NCBI RefSeq assembly: GCF_000814765.1
Contig: NZ_JWIC01000007.1
Location: forward strand, 1,032,500 to 1,096,499
Length of the DNA: 64,000 bases
Direction: 5' to 3'
Origin: Pseudoalteromonas luteoviolacea
GTDB taxonomy: Bacteria; Pseudomonadota; Gammaproteobacteria; Enterobacterales; Alteromonadaceae
Below, one piece after another: positions 57,799-64,000 of the stretch. The notes under the pieces were generated by a model. It worked only from the letters and a program-made list of their open reading frames with translations, had not been told where the DNA came from and searched no databases. Both the position numbers and the translations under genes were made by a program. The stretch's first letter is position 1. Every line of letters starts with the position of its first letter.

Positions 57799-58899
57799 AT
57801 GAAGTTCAATTTAAAAGCAGTTCTACCAATTGCTTTAATCGCAGTCCACTCGGGAAAGACTGTGGCGCAAACGGTTGAGCACTTTAGCTCGGATGAAAGG
57901 CCTGCTCAAGTAGGCACTGGATTTCAAAATCAAGAATTGAATGGCCAGTTTTACGCAGGTGATTCATACGGCGCAGGTGATTCATACGGCGCAGGCGATT
58001 CTTACGGCGCAGGCGATTCATACGGCGCTGGCGATTCATACGGTGCAGGTGATTCATACGGTGCAGGCGATTCATACGGTGCAGGTGATTCATACGGCGC
58101 AGGTGATTCATACGGCGCAGGTGATTCATACGGCGCAGGTGATTCATACGGCGCAGGCGATTCATACGGCGCAGGCGATTCATACGGTGCAGGTGATTCA
58201 TACGGCGCAGGTGATTCATACGGCGCAGGCGATTCATACGGCGCTGGCGATTCATACGGTGCAGGTGATTCATACGGCGCAGGTGATTCATACGGTGCAG
58301 GTGATTCATACGGTGCAGGTGATTCATACGGCGCAGGCGATTCATACGGCGCAGGCGATTCATACGGCGCAGGCGATTCATACGGCGCTGGTGATTCATA
58401 CGGCGCAGGTGACTCATTCGGTGCAGATGATTCAACAGGGGCAAGACCTGATGACTTCGTACCATTTCCAACCAATGAGCTCAATCCAGTCGACTTCAAC
58501 CGAATGCATTTAGGTGTTTTGTACCTAGAGCATCGACCTGATATCCATAGCCAGTTCCAAGAGTACTATAAGGTGTGTGTGAAAGCGGGTAAGCGTATGG
58601 TCATCGCATCGAATTCTCGATACGACAGCATGTACAAAAATATTAATTTTGCAGGTAAAGGAGCTTTCAAGCCAACTTGGAAAGGTGGTGATGACTATGG
58701 TCGTCTTCATTTAACGCTGCAACATTATTATGAGAACAAAAAGGAAAGAATAGTCTTAGAAAAAATCTATGAGTCCAGGTTCGAATTTTATGGCAGCACT
58801 AAAAAGGGTAAGGACTACGCAGGTCAAGTGAGAGGCTACTATAAAGGAATAGATGCATATTGGAATGAGGGCTGTGACTCTCATTTAGGTAGTTACTAA
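57799..58899 (+). CDS. Secreted AGDSYG hexapeptide-repeat protein
   Basis: A 366-residue exported protein (signal peptide ending TVAQ, about residue 24). Residues 53-202 are 25 perfect copies of AGDSYG, followed by degenerate AGDSFG and ADDSTG units. The C-terminal about 150 residues (from ARPDDFVPFP) form a unique, probably folded domain (HLGVLYLEHRPDIH, FEFYGSTKKGKDYAGQ) with two cysteines (VCVKAG, EGCDSH). GGGA precedes ATG 57799, overlapping the Maf gene stop, so the genes are co-transcribed. The repeat is rich in Gly, Ala, Ser, Tyr and Asp, like silk or FUS-type low-complexity sequence; it could be a matrix, adhesive or glycosylated surface protein. I do not recognise a named family. Confidence 0.85.
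   Translation: MKFNLKAVLPIALIAVHSGKTVAQTVEHFSSDERPAQVGTGFQNQELNGQFYAGDSYGAGDSYGAGDSYGAGDSYGAGDSYGAGDSYGAGDSYGAGDSYGAGDSYGAGDSYGAGDSYGAGDSYGAGDSYGAGDSYGAGDSYGAGDSYGAGDSYGAGDSYGAGDSYGAGDSYGAGDSYGAGDSYGAGDSYGAGDSYGAGDSYGAGDSFGADDSTGARPDDFVPFPTNELNPVDFNRMHLGVLYLEHRPDIHSQFQEYYKVCVKAGKRMVIASNSRYDSMYKNINFAGKGAFKPTWKGGDDYGRLHLTLQHYYENKKERIVLEKIYESRFEFYGSTKKGKDYAGQVRGYYKGIDAYWNEGCDSHLGSY
57955..58440 (+). repeat. 27 tandem 18-base units encoding AGDSYG
   Basis: The period is exactly 18 bases throughout. Units 1-25 (57955-58404) code for the same hexapeptide; they differ almost only at third positions (GGT/GGC, GCA/GCT, one TCT for TCA), and the last two units are altered. This means selection on the peptide together with repeated duplication. 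There are no spacers, so it is not a CRISPR. Confidence 0.97.
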
Positions 58900-58911
58900 A
58901 TTATCTAATAA

Positions 58912-58935
58912 TAGGGGCTAATTTAGCCCCTAAAT
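58912..58935. terminator. Bidirectional terminator between the repeat-protein and DM13 genes
   Basis: Nine-base stem (TAGGGGCTA, loop ATT, TAGCCCCTA, 58912-58932) between convergent stops at 58899 and 58956. Confidence 0.65.
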
Positions 58936-58955
58936 CTTGTCATTTAGTCATTAGG

Positions 58956-59423
58956 CTACTGATATTTACCTGCTGTGATGAATTCGCCAAAAGTTTCACA
59001 CCACACGACAACCGTTGTAAACTTTTCTATGTCAATGCCGTTTGGCACATCAACAATAAAACCGTTAAAGCTCGAAACCATACTGACAAATTGCATATTG
59101 TTTTTATGTTGCTCAAACTCGGCTTCATCTTCTACGAATGTTGGCGAGAGATAGAGGCGGTAATCAGGTCCTGGTGCTAGCCTGCCTTCAAACCCGATAC
59201 TTTGCTCCCCGATAAATACACTGCCTTCACCAAAATGCAAAAAGTCTGAGCCTTTTAGGTTTTTATTAAACATCGCAGTGAATTTTGCCTGATTAGCCAC
59301 AGTAGAGAGCGCAGTCTGTGTGGGGGCGGGCGGAGCCATCATGATGGGTAAAGAGTAAACTCCCAGTGCAAACCCGGCACAAAAAATAAACACAGTAAAC
59401 AAAACTTTAAACAAAAATCGCAT
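58956..59423 (-). CDS. Signal-anchored DM13-domain protein
   Basis: A 155-residue protein with an N-terminal hydrophobic segment (about 5-25) and a DM13 domain (about 45-155): KNLKGSDFLHFGEG, YRLYLSPTFVEDEAEF and VVVWCETFGEFITAGKY with the conserved single cysteine. DM13 is proposed to take part in electron transfer, often with DOMON or cytochrome partners; no such partner is encoded here. It is convergent with the repeat-protein gene. Confidence 0.85.
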   Translation of the reverse strand: MRFLFKVLFTVFIFCAGFALGVYSLPIMMAPPAPTQTALSTVANQAKFTAMFNKNLKGSDFLHFGEGSVFIGEQSIGFEGRLAPGPDYRLYLSPTFVEDEAEFEQHKNNMQFVSMVSSFNGFIVDVPNGIDIEKFTTVVVWCETFGEFITAGKYQ

Positions 59424-60084
59424 CTTCTATATGCTCTAGTAAATGAATGTAACTTAACCTTAGCTTGACCACTCTAGGAGTCAAACAGTTGTATGTTTTA
59501 TTTGTGTTAACTTAATTGTTAAGGAAAAAATATTCCCAAAAAAGTGTATTTTGTAATGATAAATGATGATTGACATTTGGTGTCTTAATTAAATTTTCAT
59601 GTGTAAAAGTATGGTGTCTTAATAATTGTCTGAAAATACTAAAATATTCTTATGTTAACTATAATTATTTCTTTTTTTATTTCTATTCATAAAATCTCAA
59701 CGTACCGATTAGGTTACTTATGGTACAGATAAAGGTATTAGATTTAATTTTTTTAATAATAAAAATGGTTTATCTTCTGGTTTGTCCTCATCGTATTGTA
59801 AATAAAAGTAAACAAAATTGATGTTAATTTGGTTAACATTTATTGCGAATTGTTTGTTGTTTATTTATCAACAAAACAATCAATATCAATATGTTACGTA
59901 ACTCATAATTTTGTCTAAAACCACCTTTTTTCTGGTTCTTTGGTTGGTTGTTTTTAATTTTTGCTAATCCCTTGTGGTGTGTTTTTGGATCGGTACAATC
60001 GCCGCTGCTCAGTATTACATTGGGTAAATATGTTACCGAATGTAATTTTATAAACAAAAATCATACAAATTAGGAAATAATCAA
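59424..60084. promoter_or_regulatory. Long AT-rich region upstream of the chitinase gene
   Basis: No gene in 661 bases. A 12-base direct repeat, TGGTGTCTTAAT, occurs at 59578-59589 and 59612-59623 (34 bases start to start, close to three helix turns), the sort of spacing expected for two bound dimers. A short ORF on the minus strand (59833-60057) has no signal for being real. Chitin-responsive control of the downstream gene is likely but not shown. Confidence 0.45.
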
Positions 60085-63000
60085 ATGAGCGTGTCAAAAT
60101 CCTCAAATAAGGTGCTTAAGCTCAGCGCCATAACAATGGGTTTGATCAGTGCGTCGGCTTTTGCCGAGGTAAATTGTGACAATCTAGCCAATTGGGAAGC
60201 AGGTAAAATTTATGTTGGTGGCAATCAGGTGCAACAAGATAACGTTGCATATAAAGCAAATTGGTGGAACCGTTCTTCACCAAAACTAAAATCTGGCCAA
60301 TGGCAAGAGTGGACGAAGTTAGGCGAGTGCAGTAGCGCAGAGCCTGTTAACCAAGCGCCTTCAATTAAATTGCTTAAACCAATCGCGGATATTACTGTGG
60401 CTGAAAATGAGCAAGTCATTATTGATTTCTCTGCGAGCGACAGTGATGGTGAAGTGAAGCATGTTGCGGTATACCACAACGACGCACTGGTAAAAGTATT
60501 GAGTCAGGCACCCTATAGCTTTTCTTGGCAAGCGAAACAGGGCAAGCATGAATTTCACGGTGTTGCGTTAGATGATGATGGTGCTACTGCAAAATCTGTC
60601 AGTCGAAAAGTGACGGTTGAAGCGTTGCCGCCAAAAGATCAAAATACAGCACCGATCGCACGCTTAGCTGCACAATTGCCAAGTGAACTAGAAGTCGGTA
60701 GTCAGATAGTATTCACTTTGATTGCAAATGATAAAGAGTCAGATAGTTTGACTCAATCACTCTCTGTGAATGGCATCGAAGTAGTGAGCACATCACAAAA
60801 TGAGTTCGAATATACATGGACGGCTACTGCAAAAGGTCCGCAGACATTCGTCTTAGTCGCGAAAGATGAACACGGTCTAGAATCAGAAAAAATAAGCCGA
60901 ACCTTTACGGTGAAAGCGAAAGATGATGGTCAAAGCTCACATGACGATTGTCGCCCAGCGGGTTTATACCAAACGCCGGGTGTAACGCCGTCTTACTGTG
61001 ATATTTATGACAGTGAAGGACGTGAAGAAATGGGCGCGGACCATCCAAGACGTGTGATTGGCTACTTCACAAGTTGGCGCCACGGCAAAAACGATCAGCC
61101 AAGCTACCTTGTTAAAGACATTCCATGGGACAAAATTACACACATTAATTACGCGTTTGCACACGTCAATGATAAAAATGAGATCAGTATTGGTAACCCG
61201 AATGCAGACGGTAATGCGGCAACCAATATGACTTGGCCTGGTATTGCTGGTGCTGAAATGGATCCTAGCTTGCCTTACAAAGGGCATTTCAACCTGTTGA
61301 ATAAATACAAAAAGCAATATCCACACGTGAAAACCATGATCTCGGTTGGTGGCTGGGCTGAAACTGGTGGCTATTTCGACGAAACGGGTAAACGCGTGAA
61401 TAACGGTGGTTTCTATACGATGACCACGAATGCTGATGGCAGCGTTAACCATGCTGGTATTGCTCAATTTGTGAAAAGCTCGGTTGAGTTCTTAAGAACC
61501 TATGGTTTTGATGGCTTAGACGTTGATTACGAATACCCATCATCAATGAAAGACTCCGGTCACCCAGAAGATTTTCCTGTGAGTAATGCAAGACGTGCGG
61601 GGTTAAATAAATCTTATCAAGTGCTGATGAAAGAATTACGTGAAGCGCTTGATAAAGCAGGTGAGCAAGACGATAAACACTATATGTTGACCATTGCGTC
61701 TCCGTCATCAGGCTATTTATTGCGTGGCATGGAAACCTTCCAAACAGCACAGTATCTAGACTTCGTAAATATCATGTCGTACGACTTGCACGGTGCGTGG
61801 AACGATCATGTTGGTCACAATGCGCCGCTTTACGATACGGGCAAAGACACAGAACTTAAGGTGTGGAATGTCTACGGCACTAAAGAGTTCGGTGGTATCG
61901 GTTATTTGAATACAGACTGGGCGGTGAACTATTTCCGCGGTGCATTACCAGCTGGGCGTATCAACATTGGTATTCCATATTACACCCGTGGTTTTAAAGA
62001 CGTACGCGGTGGTGAAAATGGCTTATGGGGTCGCGCACCTTTGCCAAACCAAAGCGATTGTCCAAAAGGCACAGGTATTGGTGAGAAGAACAAATGCGGC
62101 AACGGCGCAATTGGTATTGATAACCTGTGGCATGACATTGAAAACGGTCAAGAAGTGGCTGCCGGTTCAAACCCACTTTGGCATGCGAAAAACCTTGAGC
62201 ATGGGATCAACCCAAGTTACTTAGAAGTTTATGGCTTAACCCCTGAATCGGATGCAGATGATGTTTTGCGCGGTGACTATGTGCGCCATTACGATGACGT
62301 TGCTGTTGCGCCATGGCTGTATAACGCCGAGAAAAAAGTATTCCTATCGATGGAAGACACAGAGTCTATGAAAACCAAATTAGACTATGTCGTTGATAAG
62401 GGTCTGGGCGGCGTGATGTTCTGGGAGCTTGCTGGTGACTTTGATTATCACGCTGATAAGGGCGAGTACTTTATGGGCTCAACAATGACAGCGCTGGCAT
62501 ACAACACATTTAACCAAAGTGGTGTTGCCTATGACAATCATGTTGGTGATAGTGCATTTGCAGTACCCACCGAAGCGGTTGATATTGCATTTGAAGCGAA
62601 AGACTTCCCTGTGGGTGACCAAAACTATCCAATTCGTCCAACCTTTGCCTTTACTAATAATTCTGAGATTGACCTGACGGGTGCAACGATCACATTCAAT
62701 GTACCCACATCTACCTCCGCTATTTTCAAGTCAAATTGGAATGCGCGCAAAAAATTGGGCATGCGTGTAGAGCATGATGCGTCCAATTCTGCTGGTAATA
62801 ACATCGGCGGTTTTGAAAATGAATTCCATCGCTTTTCTATCACGTTCAAAAATGAGTGGGGCGGTCAGCTTGAGTCTTTTGCACCGGGTGAGACTGTGAA
62901 TGCACAGGTTATGTATTACATGCCTATCACAGGTCCTGTGAACTTTGTCGTTGAAAAAGACGGTAAGCAATACGCATTTGCCTCTGAATATCCTGAACTG

Positions 63001-63255
63001 CCAGTTGCTAAAAAACACGTACCAACCCCAGGTGACGGCGATAAAAACCCACCAAATGGGCAGCAGTGTGAGGGCGTGAAAATTGAAAATATCAATACGT
63101 ACCCTAATTGGCCTCGCACCAACTGGGCAGGTGATCCAAGTCATGCTGTCGGCGGCGACATGATGATCCACAACGGCGCTGTTTACAAAGCCAAGTGGTG
63201 GACAAATGGCACACCAAGCAACGGTGGCGCATGGCAGAAAGTATGTAGCCTGTAA
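60085..63255 (+). CDS. Secreted multidomain GH18 chitinase
   Basis: A 1056-residue exported chitinase. Signal peptide (about 1-28); CBM5/12 chitin-binding domain (about 30-82, AYKANWWNRSSP); two Ig/PKD-like beta domains (about 90-180 and 188-278); GH18 barrel (about 322-810) with the catalytic motif DGLDVDYE (476-483, Glu483 the acid/base) and SVGGW; a beta-sandwich module (about 830-980, FAFTNNSEIDLTGATITFNV); a linker; and a second CBM5/12 (about 1005-1056, VYKAKWWTNGTPSNGGAWQ). It cuts chitin with retention, releasing GlcNAc oligomers. The LPMO gene follows after 66 bases, as in the GH18-LPMO clusters of Pseudoalteromonas. Confidence 0.95.
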   Translation: MSVSKSSNKVLKLSAITMGLISASAFAEVNCDNLANWEAGKIYVGGNQVQQDNVAYKANWWNRSSPKLKSGQWQEWTKLGECSSAEPVNQAPSIKLLKPIADITVAENEQVIIDFSASDSDGEVKHVAVYHNDALVKVLSQAPYSFSWQAKQGKHEFHGVALDDDGATAKSVSRKVTVEALPPKDQNTAPIARLAAQLPSELEVGSQIVFTLIANDKESDSLTQSLSVNGIEVVSTSQNEFEYTWTATAKGPQTFVLVAKDEHGLESEKISRTFTVKAKDDGQSSHDDCRPAGLYQTPGVTPSYCDIYDSEGREEMGADHPRRVIGYFTSWRHGKNDQPSYLVKDIPWDKITHINYAFAHVNDKNEISIGNPNADGNAATNMTWPGIAGAEMDPSLPYKGHFNLLNKYKKQYPHVKTMISVGGWAETGGYFDETGKRVNNGGFYTMTTNADGSVNHAGIAQFVKSSVEFLRTYGFDGLDVDYEYPSSMKDSGHPEDFPVSNARRAGLNKSYQVLMKELREALDKAGEQDDKHYMLTIASPSSGYLLRGMETFQTAQYLDFVNIMSYDLHGAWNDHVGHNAPLYDTGKDTELKVWNVYGTKEFGGIGYLNTDWAVNYFRGALPAGRINIGIPYYTRGFKDVRGGENGLWGRAPLPNQSDCPKGTGIGEKNKCGNGAIGIDNLWHDIENGQEVAAGSNPLWHAKNLEHGINPSYLEVYGLTPESDADDVLRGDYVRHYDDVAVAPWLYNAEKKVFLSMEDTESMKTKLDYVVDKGLGGVMFWELAGDFDYHADKGEYFMGSTMTALAYNTFNQSGVAYDNHVGDSAFAVPTEAVDIAFEAKDFPVGDQNYPIRPTFAFTNNSEIDLTGATITFNVPTSTSAIFKSNWNARKKLGMRVEHDASNSAGNNIGGFENEFHRFSITFKNEWGGQLESFAPGETVNAQVMYYMPITGPVNFVVEKDGKQYAFASEYPELPVAKKHVPTPGDGDKNPPNGQQCEGVKIENINTYPNWPRTNWAGDPSHAVGGDMMIHNGAVYKAKWWTNGTPSNGGAWQKVCSL

Positions 63256-63277
63256 CGGCCACTTTTATTCCCAACCG

Positions 63278-63297
63278 GAGTGATCTGCGGATCACTC
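63278..63297 (+). terminator. Intercistronic hairpin between chitinase and LPMO genes
   Basis: GAGTGATC, loop TGCG, GATCACTC: a stable 8-base-pair stem with tetraloop and no T-run, 22 bases after the chitinase stop. Likely a processing or partial-stop element rather than a full terminator. Confidence 0.55.
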
Positions 63298-63321
63298 TTA
63301 CAATCAATAAATGAGAAAACT

Positions 63322-64000
63322 ATGAGACAACAAGTAACCTTATGCGCGCTGGGCGTAGCCATAGGTGTGGGCGTCATTGGTAAAGTGAACGCGCATGGCT
63401 ATATGGACTTTCCCAAAGCGAGGCAAGCAATCTGTCAGGAGCAAGGTGGATTTTGGTGGCCAAAAGATGGTTCAAAAATTCCCAATGCCGCATGCCGTGC
63501 TGCATATCTTAAGTCAGAACACGTGCAATTTATTCAAAAGCATGAGTTTGCAGCAAATACAGCAGATTTTCGCAACCAAGCCGCTGTTGAAGCAAATATC
63601 CCAGATGGCACCTTGTGTGGCGCAGGTGATAGCCAAAAAGCGGGAATGAATATTCCCTCAACGCAGTGGCAAGCTACGGAGATAAAACCGAACGCCAATG
63701 GCAAAGTGAAAATTCGCTACCGTGCAACGACACCACATAATCCAAGTTTTTGGCAGTTTTATTTAACCAAGCCGGGTACTGATTTTAAGCAAAAACCACT
63801 TGCTTGGAATGACTTAGAGTTGGTGCAAGAGCATGGCAATATTGCATTTTTCATGGCACCAGATGGCAAGCGCTATTACGAGATGGAAGTGGCGATCCCA
63901 GAAAAGTTTTCAGGTGATGCGATTTTATATAGCCGCTGGCAGCGTGATGATGTGGTGGGTGAAGGCTTCTATAACTGTAGTGATGTGACCATTGTACGCG
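63322..64000 (+). CDS. AA10 lytic polysaccharide monooxygenase, partial (cut by right edge)
   Basis: An open frame from ATG 63322 gives 226 residues to the window end. The signal peptide (about 1-24, ending GKVNA) is cut before His25, the N-terminal histidine of the copper brace (HGYMDFPKARQ); the second brace histidine is His139 (RATTPHNPSFW). Conserved cysteines and SRWQRDDVVGEGFYNCSDV identify the AA10 (CBM33) catalytic domain, of the GbpA/CBP21-like chitin-active group. A copper monooxygenase that cuts crystalline chitin oxidatively, helping the chitinase encoded 66 bases upstream. C-terminal domains, if any, are outside the window. Confidence 0.95.
   Translation, partial: MRQQVTLCALGVAIGVGVIGKVNAHGYMDFPKARQAICQEQGGFWWPKDGSKIPNAACRAAYLKSEHVQFIQKHEFAANTADFRNQAAVEANIPDGTLCGAGDSQKAGMNIPSTQWQATEIKPNANGKVKIRYRATTPHNPSFWQFYLTKPGTDFKQKPLAWNDLELVQEHGNIAFFMAPDGKRYYEMEVAIPEKFSGDAILYSRWQRDDVVGEGFYNCSDVTIVR

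Noticed and set aside
57955..58440. CRISPR-like regular repeats
   Set aside because: Units are contiguous with no unique spacers and encode a perfect hexapeptide.
57955..58440. RTX calcium-binding nonapeptide repeats
   Set aside because: Period is six residues, not nine, and the GGxGxDxUx pattern is absent.
57884..58513. Long open frames on both strands across the AGDSYG array (for example PAPYES- or IHTAQ-type repeats)
   Set aside because: They are by-products of an 18-base repeat lacking stops in several frames; the plus frame has the signal peptide, the ribosome site and synonymous-only variation.
59833..60057. Minus-strand 74-codon frame upstream of the chitinase gene
   Set aside because: Lys/Asn/Ile-rich composition typical of AT-rich noncoding DNA, and no ribosome site.

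Overview
The window looks like a chromosomal segment of a marine gammaproteobacterium of the Alteromonadales, most likely Pseudoalteromonas or a close relative. That is inferred from the low GC (about 40 percent by eye), the many secreted peptidases, the large Xanthomonas/Caulobacter-type TonB receptors, the transmembrane winged-helix regulators and the chitinase plus LPMO pair at the right end. I see no rRNA, tRNA, insertion sequence, prophage or CRISPR array. Genes are mostly single or in pairs, often with bidirectional terminators between convergent neighbours.

Left third (1-20 kb): a kexin-like secreted subtilase with its dedicated external chaperone; an S41 peptidase; a SoxR module (soxR with a DUF885 lipoprotein peptidase, and a divergent flavin reductase behind a recognisable SoxR promoter); an AraC regulator facing an aldehyde dehydrogenase; a LysR regulator facing a LysE exporter; an HDAC-like deacetylase; a DUF1800/DUF1501 secreted pair; and a class-C serine hydrolase.

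Middle (20-46 kb): an unusual S41 peptidase/serine-hydrolase fusion lipoprotein, a SUMF1-fold protein without the FGE cysteines, two transmembrane winged-helix regulators (TPR and beta-propeller sensors), a membrane class III cyclase, a prolyl oligopeptidase, two paralogous TonB-dependent receptors, a Sel1-repeat protein with an embedded TonB C-terminal domain, a ThrE-type exporter, and a LacI regulator with a glycosyltransferase. Together they suggest a lifestyle of breaking down and importing peptides and polymers, with three separate amino-acid exporter families (LysE, ThrE, RhtA) to shed excess.

Right third (46-64 kb): an S9 peptidase homologue whose nucleophile serine is replaced by glycine; RhtA; a BMT5-like (eukaryote-type) methyltransferase with a C2H2 zinc finger; a soluble zinc-sensing chemoreceptor and a GGDEF cyclase; ahpC-ahpF; a Maf/DUF115 glycosyltransferase in a tight operon with a secreted protein made of 25 perfect AGDSYG hexapeptides; a DM13 protein; and the chitin module, a GH18 chitinase followed by an AA10 LPMO cut by the window end. 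The Maf plus AGDSYG-repeat pair is the best candidate for an undescribed system: a dedicated glycosyltransferase next to a silk-like, Ser/Tyr-rich exported protein.
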